Made by a program: the position numbers and the translations under genes. This document shows, one piece after another, positions 52,560-63,738 of a stretch of DNA of 64,000 bases. The notes beneath the pieces are model-generated. The model saw nothing but the letters and a program-made list of their open reading frames with translations, ran no database searches and was not told the origin of the DNA. The stretch comes from Bombyx mori (taxonomy: Eukaryota; Arthropoda; Insecta; Lepidoptera; Bombycidae): contig NC_085112.1 in the NCBI RefSeq assembly GCF_030269925.1, positions 11,595,501-11,659,500 on the forward strand, written 5' to 3'. Within the stretch, counting starts at the first letter, position 1, and each line of letters opens with the position of its first letter.

Positions 52560-54740
52560 TGAGCCTCGCTATCAACTGGTAGAACCCCGACAGGATAGCC
52601 CCGATAGGGCTAGCGCCGGAGGCGATCTCGCGGATGACTCCGGAGATCACCTCGGCCAAGTTCTCCCAGAGTGCCAGCAGCCATGCAGCAAAGCCGGCAG
52701 GCTGAGAGGCCTGTCGACCGCTGCGGCGCTCGCGCTGAGGGCGGGGGGGAAGGGGGGGCTGACTATTTAAGTTATCTAAGTTACCTTCGGCCGGATGGGC
52801 CGAAGGCAATTGCGGGCTTGTTGTCGGTAATTGGGCTGGTGGGGAGGCCTCAGAGACCTCCATGGTTTCGACATGGGTTCTCGATGGGGGATCCGGCACT
52901 ATAGGCTCTGGTATGCCCCTTCTTGCTTTCTCTTCCTTTTTCCTTGCCTTTTTTTTCAATTTTTTGCGTCTATTCTTTTCCCTGTTTTTTGTTGTCGTAA
53001 GACCGCCAGTCGGGCAAGGTGTTTGTTGTGGCAATGGAGCAGCAGTAGTTCGACCACGGGGAGCAGGAGTAGGCTTGGATTTGGTTGTCTGCCGTGGCGG
53101 GTTGGCCTGTGCCATCAGTGTAGACGCCGATGGCGACGCCTCCACCACCACAGCAGACGGAGCGGAGTGGGAAGGGGGAGGGGGCTGGGAAGATTTCCCT
53201 TTCCCCTTCCCCTTCCATTTGGTACTGGTTTAGATGCCGGAAGAGCTGCACTCCCCGCTCGAGGCGCCTGTGGCGCAGGAGGAGGGACGGTTACTCCCAT
53301 CATCCTGGCCCGTTTGCGGTAGACCGCACACCGTCTGTCGACGGCGGAATGGTCTTTCCCGCAATTAGCACAGGAGAATGGGCCGTCCCTCGGCCTCGGG
53401 CAGTCCGCTACGATGTGCTCCCCGGCACACCTTACGCAACGGACCGCACGATGACAGTTGTAGGAGGCGTGTCCGAAGCCCTGGCAGCGATGACACTGCG
53501 CAGGTCCTCGGGTTGGACGCCATCCTTCCACCGTCACCCCCGGCAGGTACAGCAGTTCGTTGACTGCGTACAAGCGGGCGAGACCGTCCTTCGAGAGGTG
53601 ATCCAGGGCTACGTGAAACACGCAGCCCGGACGCCCTCTCTGGGACCTAATGCACCTGGCATATCGAGCCGGGAATCCCAGCTCCTTCAGGGCATTGACG
53701 ATTTCTGCCTCGTCGGTGTCGGCAGGGAGGCCCCGGACCGCCACCTTCGAAGGCATCTCCTCCGCCAGGGCGTAACAGTACCATTTAATGGCACTGTCCC
53801 TGGCAGAGGCCTCCGACAGGTAGGCCTGGACCGCCCTATACTCCTCCACCGACGTCGGCAGAAATCTAAAACCGGCGCCGAAGGGTCGCGCCGAGGGGGC
53901 GCGGCCTAGGCGCTCCCTAATGGCCGCCATGTGGCGGGACCAATTTGGAAGGGCCTCCACCATAATTGGCGGGTGTCGGCGCAGTACCTCCTGGGCACGA
54001 CCCTTCGGCCTCGGGGGAGGAATTTGTGAGGATTGGGAAGTCCTCTGGGTGGTGGGAACACCTGGCCTAGCTGCCATGGCAGCATAGGAGGTAGAAGGAG
54101 TGGGATTGGGCTTTGGGACGTGTGGTCTGGTAGACTCGAGGTCCATATACCTGGTCGAATCCAGGTTACCCGCCGTGCCGCTTAGGGCGGGGGCACCTCG
54201 GGTTGAGTCTACCGGGATAGGGGAAAGCGTTGGGGAGGGAGAACGAGGAGGGGATCGTTGTTGCCTTAGGGCTATCCCTGTCCTGGTGGGAGCCCTAGGT
54301 TTCGGAGTTGGTTTAGCTGGGATTGGACTCCCAGAGGGGGACGAAGATCTGGACGAGGAGGGAGTGACTGATTCTGTCGAGGAATGAGCCGAGGACGTGG
54401 TCGAACTATCCTCCCCCTCCGATCTGGAGGAAGGGCCTAGTCTGGGACGCTTGTCCTTATCGCTCGATGAGCCTCGGTCAGACTCGGACCTGGCCTTCTT
54501 CCGCGGCCGAGAGGGCCCAGAGGGATCGGTCAACGAAGGAAGGTTATCTTCCTCCGGTTCGATCCTCAGAGTCCTCTGGGCCGCGACCGAAGGCCCGGGC
54601 AGACTGTCCGTCCCGAGTCCCATCGAGCCTATGCGAGCTGCTGGCGTTGGTTGGTATCTGCTTGATTGAGGCATCACCTGTCGTCCCTTGTGAGACGGGC
54701 CGGGAGTGCTGATGAGCGGGGGTGAATTTCCCCCAGACAT
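52552..54740 (-). pseudogene. Jockey-clade ORF1 (Gag-like), with a frameshift near 53150-53190
   Basis: Opens at ATG 54740. A long Ser/Pro/Arg-rich N-terminal region (~1-250) is followed by a PRE_C2HC-like RNA-binding segment (~300-420). Then come three zinc knuckles: CHRCQGFGHASYNC, CVRCAGEHIVADC and CANCGKDHSAVDRRC. The frame ends early at 53115. The sequence homologous to the rest of ORF1 (lysine-rich EKNRRKKLKKKARKKEEKAR, then a hydrophobic tail) continues in another frame, 53151-52552, and stops at a TAG overlapping the ORF2 start. The break falls among C/G runs, compatible with a one-base indel or a sequencing error. ORF1 would bind element RNA in the particle. Confidence 0.85.
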
Positions 54741-56088
54741 GATATTAAGGTCTAGCAGGCTTAATTGGTCATTAGATCCCCAGGGAAATCAATTCGGTCA
54801 AGCTGAATGTTTTTGCTAGTTACCGACCGACCATATAAATAATATTCAAAGTAAATTGGTAACAGTAAACAAAAATTGAATTAGAGTAACTAAATTTAAT
54901 ATTAAATAATAAGATTAAAAGACTGTAATTTAAATGGACTAATAACTATTTATGGGTAATGATAATCAAATGTACATTAAAAGATATGGAACAATAGTGG
55001 GGTCAGTGAGTATCCACCGCTATAATAATATACAATAATAATAAATGAATTCAAAAACTAAATATAATACTACTGATAATACTAATAATACCAATTCTAT
55101 AAAACAACATTTAATTACGCTACTATAAATCAATAAATGAATAAGAAGTATAATGTGTGTAAATATATATGTAATTATATCTATTCCTCTTTCCGGCCAA
55201 CACGGACTACCCCAGCGTATGTCGACAGACCGGTGGTCCCAGATTTGACGGTTCCGAAAAATATTCGGGACCGTGAAATCCCCACCTTCCGGTCAGCCAC
55301 ACCACACCCTGCAGCAACCCAGTCAACCAAGTAATTAAAATAGAATAATAATTAAAATAAACTATAACCTAAACAAAATTTCATAAAACTTGAAGAACCT
55401 GTAAACAAAAGGATGGCGGGAACACCCTACCAGAACCCTACTAAAACTACAAAAAATAACAAAAGGAAAACTAAATAATTACTGTATCTAATAAGAGACC
55501 ACTTAAGAAGGTCGGCCGGTATACCAGAATTTACTATCTACGTAAAATTAAATGCTAAAAAAATATTATGCTAAAAGTGGGTAGATATGAAAAAAAAATT
55601 TTTTTTAAAGCTACAGCAGAGCCAATTATTTACACAGTACTATATTACAAAAATTAATTTAATTTAATTTAATCTAAGTTGTAAAAATAATGAATGAAAC
55701 TAATCTAAACTATTCTAAATTTTAACTAAGCTAAACTGGTATTACAGGGGTTCCAGCGCCATCAAACCTTAATAACTAGACCAATTTACCGGGTTTAGCG
55801 ACCGCCCCGCCTAACCCCGAGGGGTAGGAGAGGACTGGGAGTGACACAGGGAGGCCAGACTCGATGGCGCTAACGTTCGCCGGTTTTATATCCAAATAAA
55901 ACGGCGACGCAGCTTTCACAGGCTGGTCGACACCTACCCGTATTAAACTGGTGTTTAAAGAAAGAAGTGTCGATCCACTTACCTGGTCCCGGGTCCCGCG
56001 TTTCACTGCTCGGAATGTCTCCACCCCGAAACAGCACCGCTAGATTCAACACACGCACTTTGGGCACACACTGACTGCACAGCACAAC
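54741..56088 (-). other. Jockey 5' UTR / upstream region
   Basis: About 1.35 kb upstream of ORF1. The part next to ORF1 (54,830-55,740) is AT-rich; the outer part (55,740-56,088) is GC-rich. Near the outer end the minus strand has TCAGT (56074-56070), an insect initiator core, with GTGCGTG about 20-30 bases downstream. An internal promoter at the 5' end is usual for Jockey-type LINEs. Whether all of this belongs to the element is uncertain; a perfect donor-like AGGTAAGT occurs near 55980. Confidence 0.45.
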
Positions 56089-56125
56089 ACAGCAAGGGGC
56101 CACTTAGCCTGGTGTCCCGGGCTTT

Positions 56126-56300
56126 TTGTAGTCGTCGTGACCTAAAGGATAAGACGTCCGGTGCATTCGTGTTGAGCGATGCACGGGGTGTTCGGATCCC
56201 GCAGGCGGGTACCAATTTTTGCTAATGAAATACGTACTCAACAAATGTTCACGATTGACTTCCACGGTGAACGAATAACATCGTGTAATTTGTAAATTTA
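56126..56300 (+). repeat. Bm1 SINE, 5' half only
   Basis: TTGTAGTCGTCGTGACCTAA, with the A box, and a B-box-like GGTGTTCGGATCCC, through CGAATAACATCGTGTAA, then unrelated AT-rich DNA. Loss of the 3' half is the opposite of normal SINE truncation and implies later deletion or recombination. Confidence 0.85.
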
Positions 56301-56716
56301 GTAATCAAATCTTCTGTCATGAAAGAATTCAATTTTTATCAATTAACGTTTGTCATCCTCCATGATGTCTGTTTAATTAACGTTCAATTTGTTGGACCCT
56401 TTCAGTTGGTGCTGTAAAATGACTGATCAATCTAAATTATTTTTAATTTAGAACAGGCTGAATTGAAGAATTGGAGTCTGAATTCATATTATTGGTCCCG
56501 ATTGAAATGCTCAATCAAAATTCGTTTTTAATTAAGTTGGAAGAGGCATTGGGCGCTTAATATCCATTTTAGTTATTAAATTTAATTACAAGTCGGATTT
56601 ATGTTGATATAATTTATGTACGTAAATGTCGTTGGCTAATAGGTGAGATACATAGGTAATTTGTATCCTCGACATGTAATCGTCTCAAAAATACGTATCT
56701 TACACGTATATATTTC
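56301..56716. other. AT-rich spacer, no gene seen
   Basis: No recognised frame or repeat. It lies between two Bm1 pieces that together make most of one SINE. Confidence 0.5.
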
Positions 56717-56908
56717 TTACTGGTGGTAGGACCTCTTGTGAGTCCGCGCGGGTAGGTACCACCGCCCTGCTTATTTCTGCCGTGAAGCAGTAATGTGTTT
56801 CGGTTTGAAGGGTGGGGCAGCCGTTGTAACTATACTGAGACTATACTACACTTAACACCAGGTGGGCTATGAGCTCGTCCACACATCTAGGCAATAAAAA
56901 ATAAAATA
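56717..56908 (+). repeat. Bm1 SINE with internal deletion
   Basis: From ACTGGTGGTAGGACCTCTTG to ATACTGAGACTATAC, then a jump to ACACTTAACACCAGGTGGGC and the tail. About 75 bases of the 3' body are deleted. Confidence 0.85.
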
Positions 56909-57544
56909 AAAAACTCCTTTTAACTCCTTTTAAAAGTACATCTATTGTGGGATTCCCAAGGGAATCATCTTATTCACTATGTAAATAGCGAAAGATTGAA
57001 CGTTTCGAAGCAAAACAGATCGCAAAAGTCGACCCAATAATGCTAGGACACTTAGTAGTAAACAACTTTGAAATCGATCAATGAATAAAATTTTAAATTT
57101 AAACGGAATTGTTATACATGACGTCAATCAATCTTCAAAACAGATCCAAGAACTACATGCCACAACACTATTAATTTACAGCTACTAATGATAAGCAATT
57201 AATTTGTCTCGCATGAAGGGTACTTGATACATGTAATTTAGTTCAAAGTGCTTGACGCAATGGCGTAATCCAAGAGAATACAATATAGTTCGTTCCTATT
57301 TACCTATTTACCCAGTGAGACGCGGAAAGAATATCTCTAACAAACAAAAAAACGGACAAATTATACATTATGATGATGCAATCCATGTCTGTTTTGATAA
57401 CAACGACGTGCTTCTGCTAATCGGTGGATACCGATGCGTCCTTACTTGACCGATAGATCGAATTTTAGCTGTTAAGTTTTTGGAACAATTGCTATATAGG
57501 ATGACATCATTTGAATAGCTGTAAGTTAAATTAAAAGTAAATAA
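56909..57544. other. Spacer, no gene seen
   Basis: Frames of 61-65 codons without domain. Confidence 0.5.
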
Positions 57545-57690
57545 GTTGGATAAAGGACGACCGTTCCAAAGGTGGGTAAACGATATAAAAGCCGTTGCAG
57601 ACTCTCTACGTGGAAGAGGAAATGCCACGACCGGAACTTATGGCAGGATTTGGGGGAGGCCTATGCGAAAGCAAAACAATCTTAGCCGAT
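57545..57690 (+). pseudogene. LINE ORF C-terminal remnant
   Basis: RPFQRWVNDIKAV in one frame, then CHDRNLWQDLGEAYAKAKQS in another before a stop: the conserved tail of a LINE ORF with a frameshift. A/T-rich sequence with AATAAAGGCTTCTTTATC follows at ~57750, like a LINE 3' UTR. Confidence 0.6.
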
Positions 57691-60084
57691 GTAAAATGAA
57701 AAGAAAAAAAAAAGAATAGTATGTACCTAGATATGAATTAAGGCTGTTAATAAAGGCTTCTTTATCTTTATATTTAAGTTAGATTAGATGGTCCCCTTTT
57801 TGTGTACCTAGTACCACCTCGTCCTGATTTTGGTATGAAATTTATACCAACACGGTCTTATATCTCAAAAGCCTTTATGTTTATCCCTGATCCTAGTGTG
57901 AAGTGTAATATTAATTTATATTTATTTATCGCCAGACTGTACATTGCATTTTTACATCTAGAAGTACTTTAAAATAAATAAATATGATTAGGAATGTAAA
58001 TTTTCATTCTATTTCAATTGGATGATGCAGCAACTGGTCTCAAAGTACACGTAATGAATGGGTAACTAACAATAATGCTAAGCGGAATTGTATAGTTTAA
58101 AATAATTGGTTTAGTTAGTAACAATTCAAAATCTGAGTAAAACTTGAAGTGACATATATGGATCTAGTTCAACCTGATATTTGTATATCTAAAGTGCTGT
58201 TACTATCTTTTTAAAATTGAGTAGTGGTGTTCCGACTATTATATAATCGCAAATCAATTGAAAACATACTCAAGATTTTGAATAGCCGTTAAGTAAATGA
58301 CTCTCATGTAATTGAAGTAGACAGGTCAATAATTTATTAGAAATCATATTTTATTGTCTTCAAAGCAGAAGATGATACAATTGGCCTAATGTGTGTGTAA
58401 AGGGTGTTCACCACAGCCAGTGAGCGTAAAACATTCGAGTTGTGGCCTGAAAATGTAAATACCTTTAATACATCATTTGAAGAAGAATGATAGCAGCTCA
58501 GAAAACAACTTGGAGGATAGTTCATTACAAAATCGAATGGTAAAAGTTCAGGTAGTAGTGATAAACTTTGCTCCTTAATAGAATTCTGACCATTATCCTT
58601 TTAGTTGTAATATGGGAATGTTCGTGATTTCAATCGCACTAATCGCACGGTAATTTAGTTTCCACTTATTGTTCAGTGTCTCCAACTAATGATCGTTGCG
58701 ATAATTTTGAAATCTAGTTTTAAATTTTCATTAGCATTGACAGTTATTTGTGTGATTCGTTCGAATTAATAAATAAATTAACCCATAACAAAAAAAGTTA
58801 GTAAAAAAATTGTGATTCAGAATCCGTAGAATTTAATAATTTGTTTTTTAATGTGTAATGAAATCGTAGACGATTTTTCACAGCAACGTAGAATGAATAA
58901 ATCCATTTTGACTATAAACCATTCAATTTTGGGACATATGACATTTTTGGGACCAAACCAATTGGAACTTTGAGCTCTGCTCGACCCGTTCTAGTAAACT
59001 TTAAACCTCATTTGCCGCATGATCATGACTACCCAACTACAATAAGAAAATTTTGCTAGCAAAAAAAAAAAAAAAAAACTTATGTAACAAATAGATTCAA
59101 GACCGTTTCAATGAACCCGACGGCTCGTCTAAAGCAATAATATCACATGTTGAATTGCCTTAATAGAAATTGATCGAATACCGTTGTAACAAAGCATGTG
59201 ATAAGGGAGCACAAAAAACAAGACCGTACAGTATTTATTTTATTACTTTTAGCGAAGGTGAACAAACTTTCGAAGAGACTTTAAGCTCGATATCTTCGAA
59301 TCAAGTGATGCGACCGTTCGGTTGTTCAGATCCTGCGACAGGCCTTTATTAGCTTGACCTATTGACATTAGCTTGATATTAACCCGTCCTATTTATGTAA
59401 AGGAATTTTACAGTGTAATTTTCACTAGCTTCAAGGCTTCGATTAGCTTAAAATTTTGCACACGTAGTGGCCAGCAGGGGCCGATGACATTGGCTGTAAT
59501 GTTGACCAGAATAAGTAGAATAATAAAATGATAACTTATTTTTGACTTCGGCTTGTTATTAAACCGCGTTTGTTTTTTTTTAAACTATGTCACTTACTCT
59601 TACCCGACTGCCAAAGGGTAATTTTTTACTGTCCTGTACTTAATGTCCAATTCTTTGGTAGGTTTTATAGCTCAAAACTTTTAACAGATTTCAAGATATG
59701 AGGTGTCACTATATCAGTAGTGGCATTAACATATTGTTTGAATGTGATATCCGCAAAGCTGATTACTACTGAATATATAATCAACGAAATAAACTCAATT
59801 ATTAAATAAAAAATACCGGAGCACGGTATTGATAATTAAAGCTTGGTTAAATTTCTGTACTTACTATTGTTCTCTTTTCATTAGTATATTTAATGTAGGC
59901 GGGCTTTTGTTTGAATTTAACAATTATTCTTCTGCGATTTGGACGATGTGTAATAAAATTAAAATAGCATCGTGCAAAAAAACTTTTTAAAACCGGCAAT
60001 ATTTATAAATATTAGGCATTTTTACTGGTGTTTAGGCAATATTGTCGGTCTGCATGTATAGGTAAAACTAACACTGTACGGTTT
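57691..60084. other. AT-rich spacer, no gene seen
   Basis: 2.4 kb with only short frames (e.g. 60-62 codons at 58337 and 59170). One A18 run at ~59061. No repeat family recognised. Confidence 0.55.
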
Positions 60085-60104
60085 GGAGCTGATTAACGAC
60101 AAAG

Positions 60105-60270
60105 AGAAGATCTTCCACCGAACGGATGATATTGCTCGGTAGACCGACGCGACGGTCCGAATGTTGTTGTTCGGAACTTGTATATATGCAAGCTTATCTT
60201 GAAAATGTCGTAAGCGAGATTCAGGCATCTGTCAAATATCTTGCGTTGTATGATGGCTACCCGCCACACA
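60105..60270 (+). repeat. Unclassified interspersed repeat, copy 2
   Basis: AGATCTTCCACCGAACGGAT through GATGGCTACCCGCCACAC; same orientation as 16506-16672. It lies directly left of a Bm1 remnant. Confidence 0.7.
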
Positions 60271-60284
60271 CGGCATGAGTAGGT

Positions 60285-60415
60285 ACAACTAACACTTGTC
60301 TCAAAGTGTGTGGCGGCATTTACATTGCTGATGTATATGGGCTCCGTTGACCACATAACACTACATTGACTTGGAGCTCGTTCACCAATCTTAGCAACAA
60401 AAAAATTAAAAAAGT
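60285..60415 (+). repeat. Bm1 3' fragment
   Basis: CTCAAAGTGTGTGGCGGCAT, TGTATATGGGCTCCGTTGAC and TTAGCAACAAAAAAATTAAAA in order; diverged. Confidence 0.7.
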
Positions 60416-61083
60416 TTGCAGTATCTTGCCTATTTCTGACCTGCAACGGTCACGCATTCAGACTGATAGTAGAACTTCATAAGTTATTTGTGCAGTACGG
60501 AAATAGAAATGTTGATGTCACTGACAGTAAAACTAATTTATCAGCAATTATAAGCATTAGGTCAGGACGTTTATGTTTCTTATCTTGAGAGACTGTTTCC
60601 TTGAATGACTTCTTAAGAATTATTCAAATTGATAAAGCTTTGTTTTCGTTTATTGAGTTTAAATAAAAACTTGAAATCAATTTAAAAAAATCTTTAAAGT
60701 GAATACAGTTTTTATTAATTTAAAAATATAAATAAAATTAATTACAGAACTTACTAATTTCACATAGGCTTTTTTCATTTTACAGATACATCAATTCATT
60801 TGGTATTATTGGTATATTTTTTTTTTAACGTATGTACCTAACCTCTATGACATGGCTGCCTGACATTAAGGAGAAAACTATAAATAAATAAACGCATTTC
60901 ACAGACAAAAACATTTTTGTCTAAAGTTACACAAATGTGCTCTGTTTGATGGTGGCTATCATCGCCGTCAATCGATATCACCAATAATAGAAGTGTCATA
61001 AGTGGATAATATCATATGAAGCGATTTTAATAAATACCGATAAAGGCAATAAAAAAATGTGTAATGTCGTGGAACACCGGATA
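60416..61083. other. AT-rich spacer, no gene seen
   Basis: No recognised frame or repeat. Confidence 0.5.
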
Positions 61084-61445
61084 GGAACGAAGTTCCTTAT
61101 TATTAAAATATTAATTTTAAGTTCTATTCGAGGTATAAAGAAAATAATTATTCGGGTATACATTTTTTATTATGATTTTTTATTGATAAAAATAAATAAA
61201 AACTACTTTACAAAGTTATCAACTTTATTTTATTCACAATGATTTATAAAAAATATATAATAATAATATACAAAGAAACAGCTATTTATATGAATAATAA
61301 TAATAACCGTCATCACGTAGACTATACATTGGACACTGTATAGCCATCATACTAAGACTACAGATAAATAATTAAAATCTTACGTTACGGACGTTTTTTC
61401 CCGGTTAGGGTACCCTTCGCATCGTCCCATAAGGAACTTCGTTCC
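61084..61445. mobile_element. MITE-like element with 17-bp terminal inverted repeats
   Basis: GGAACGAAGTTCCTTAT (61084-61100) is repeated exactly in reverse complement at 61429-61445, bounding 362 bp. Each terminus is itself nearly palindromic (GGAAC-GAA-GTTCC). The interior is AT-rich, noncoding. Part of the right half matches 39915-40000. I could not find a clear target duplication. Confidence 0.6.
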
Positions 61446-62756
61446 AATAAATCGCATCACTATGAAAGATCGCATAGTTTTTAGAAAGAGTCACTAGCCA
61501 AATTCATTTGACAATCTAGTATAAAATTCAAACCGGGTCGCCGCCTGTCCAATCCAATTCGAAACAACGAATGTAATTGTTAAAACAAAATGTTCACACG
61601 CGGTTAAGCACTTGGATGAGTCGAGCTCGTTCGATGAACATAAAGCAATTAAACTCGAATTTCGAAACTGCGGTTAGACGGTCTTTGTGACGTGGATTCG
61701 CGACAGGCTCTGTTCCACTAACGAGCTATTTGACCATTGTACCGATTGTTCTCGATTTTTCCAATTCAAATTGCACTGGCTTCATGCACGTACATATGAA
61801 TCTCGATTTGATTCTTGATTATCTGGAAGCGTGCGTTCTTTCTTTGCCTACTCGAGCTGGAAATTCTTAACGACGCCAGATGATCACCAGTATTTATTAT
61901 TTTTTGCGCTTGGCTTGCTTATAAATCACTGCTATCCCAAATGAGATTGATGTTTTTCAAAAAAGAGTTGCATAATTCATGTGTATTCTTCGGCATATCT
62001 GAGTAAGAAGAAACAATTTCATGACAAAAATAATTCGAAGTCTAACTGGACACTTAAATCATAGTATAAACGTTATAACTTTAAAATCAATAACAGAATA
62101 AAAAGCTTTCAGTCGAAGCAGTGAAGATTATAAATAGACCAGTAATAGCATATTTAATAAATTAACAATAACGTTGGATGTTTTTAATAATTCTTTTAGT
62201 TTAGTGCAAATCCTTTTTTTATTACAGCAACCGATCGACAAGGTTTTTTATGAAGATAGTTTGAGTGCTAGAGAATTACATTAATCCTATCTATCAACTA
62301 TCAACAGAGTTATTGTTTAGCATATGTTCAACATATTGTTTAAATCCTTACGCAAAGCACTAATGTTTTATGAACTCATAATTTGTTAAATAATTATTTA
62401 AGATAAAGGTAGAAGTTTTATCGCTATTTTGGATACGAAAATGGAATTGATTTTGCCTTTTCGACTACATTAAAGGTCGAATCAGAACGGGCCATCTCAC
62501 ATCACTTCACTAATTGAGAGCGAAGGCCTAAAGGGCAATACTGGAATGATTCCATAATTGACGGAACGAAAGGCATCAAGTGAAAAATTAATTCTACATT
62601 ATGGCCGCTACGTTACGGTAACGGATAGGCTGAGTTTTTGGTGGAGCAGAAACGCCTATTGACCGCAATGAAATACGTATTTTAGAAGGTAGTGTCTATT
62701 TCTAAAATGAAAGGTAATGATATATTTTTTTTGATCAAGAAAATCCGATGAGCATA
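61446..62756. other. Spacer, no gene seen
   Basis: No frame with a domain; no repeat recognised. Confidence 0.5.
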
Positions 62757-63014
62757 TTGTCGTTGTCAAACCAAAATCTGCTATGTGCACTTTTTGAGAT
62801 TTTTACGTTTTGACCTTTTCGTATAGTTCACAGCCCTATCTACCGTATAAAAAAAAACTGTTATGTGTCTATAGCTCTAATATTTATCTATAGCTTTCAT
62901 TTGATATAGTTCTTAAAAATTCACCTTCATATAAAAATTTATACGAAAATGTTTTTACTCGTTAATTCAAAATAGAGTTTTTGCACATAGCAGATTTTGC
63001 TTTACCAGCGACGA
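62757..63014. mobile_element. Foldback MITE-like element
   Basis: AAAATCTGCTATGTGCA (62773-62789) and TGCACATAGCAGATTTT (62982-62998) lie within longer imperfect inverted arms of ~40 bp or more, reaching TTGTCG at the left and CGACGA at the right. TA is found immediately outside both ends (62755-62756, 63015-63016), suggesting a Tc1/mariner-type target duplication. 258 bp, noncoding. Confidence 0.65.
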
Positions 63015-63059
63015 TATGTACCACATCTCTTATTACCATTTTTTATTTGCTTTTTAACT

Positions 63060-63215
63060 GTTTTGTTTTATTGTATAGACGGGTGAAAGAGCTTACCTCT
63101 CTGGTATTGAGAGGATCCCATAGATATTCAAATGTGAATACCACCACCCACTTTATTATTATGAGGTATAAGTCTATGCGTATTATTTAACGGCTATCCC
63201 ACAGTTCGCATAACA
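63060..63215 (-). repeat. Decayed Bm1 fragment
   Basis: GGGTGAAAGAGCTTACCTCT, GATCCCATAGATATTC and ACCACCACCCAC are reverse-complement Bm1 tail/body elements with many changes. Confidence 0.6.
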
Positions 63216-63293
63216 GTTTTACACTTCTCATAAAAAATAAGTTGGATAGCAATATGTACCCGCACGAACTTACAATATGCCATACAACCTTAT

Positions 63294-63738
63294 GAAGTCG
63301 TCATGGCCTAAAGGATAAGACGTCCGGTGCATTCGTATGACGCGATGCACCGGTGTTCGAATCCGGCAGGCGGGTACCAATTTTTCTAATGAAATATGTA
63401 CTCAACAAATGTTCACGATTGACTTCCACGGTGAAGGAATAACATCCTGTAATAAAAATCAAACTCGCAAAATTATAATTTGCGTAATCACTGGTGGTAG
63501 GACCTCTTGGGAGTCCGCACGGGTAGGTACCACCACCCCGCCTATTTCCGCCGTGAAGCAGTAATGCGTTTCGGTTCGAAGGGTGGGGTAGCCGTTGTAA
63601 CTATAGTGAGGCCTTAGAACTTATATCTCGAGGTGGGTGGCGCATTTACGTTGTAGATGTCTATGGGCTCCAGTAACCAGTTAACATCAGATGGGCCGTG
63701 ACCTCATCCACCCATCTAAGCAATAAAAAGAAAAAAAC
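63294..63738 (+). repeat. Full-length Bm1 SINE
   Basis: GAAGTCGTCATGGCCTAAAG with an A-box, GTGTTCGAATCCGGC as B-box, full body and tail ending GCAATAAAAAGAAAAAAAC. The 75-codon open frame in its 5' half also occurs in the other full copies and is a feature of the SINE sequence, not a gene. Confidence 0.92.

Larger units (their letters stand above)
49365..56088 (-). mobile_element. Jockey-clade LINE, near full length
   Basis: From right to left: 5' UTR (to ~54741), ORF1 Gag-like with zinc knuckles (54740-52552, frameshifted), ORF2 endonuclease-RT (52559-49833), 3' UTR and 89-nt poly(A). A possible 7-bp target duplication ACAGCAA lies at 49358-49364 and 56089-56095; if real, the element is ~6.7 kb. 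ORF arrangement and RT/EN motifs indicate the Jockey clade. The left flank is an older LINE 3' region. Confidence 0.8.

Noticed and set aside
50115..54712. Many plus-strand frames of 60-260 codons
   Set aside because: They are antisense shadows of the GC-rich Jockey ORF1/ORF2; no plus-strand motifs.
55960..56000. Perfect splice-donor-like AGGTAAGT on the minus strand as evidence of a host gene
   Set aside because: It lies in the probable 5' UTR of the Jockey element with no matching acceptor or coding exon found.
63337..63564. 75-codon frame near the right end (also at 40951 and 41135)
   Set aside because: It is the Bm1 head read as protein; it recurs wherever the SINE is full length.
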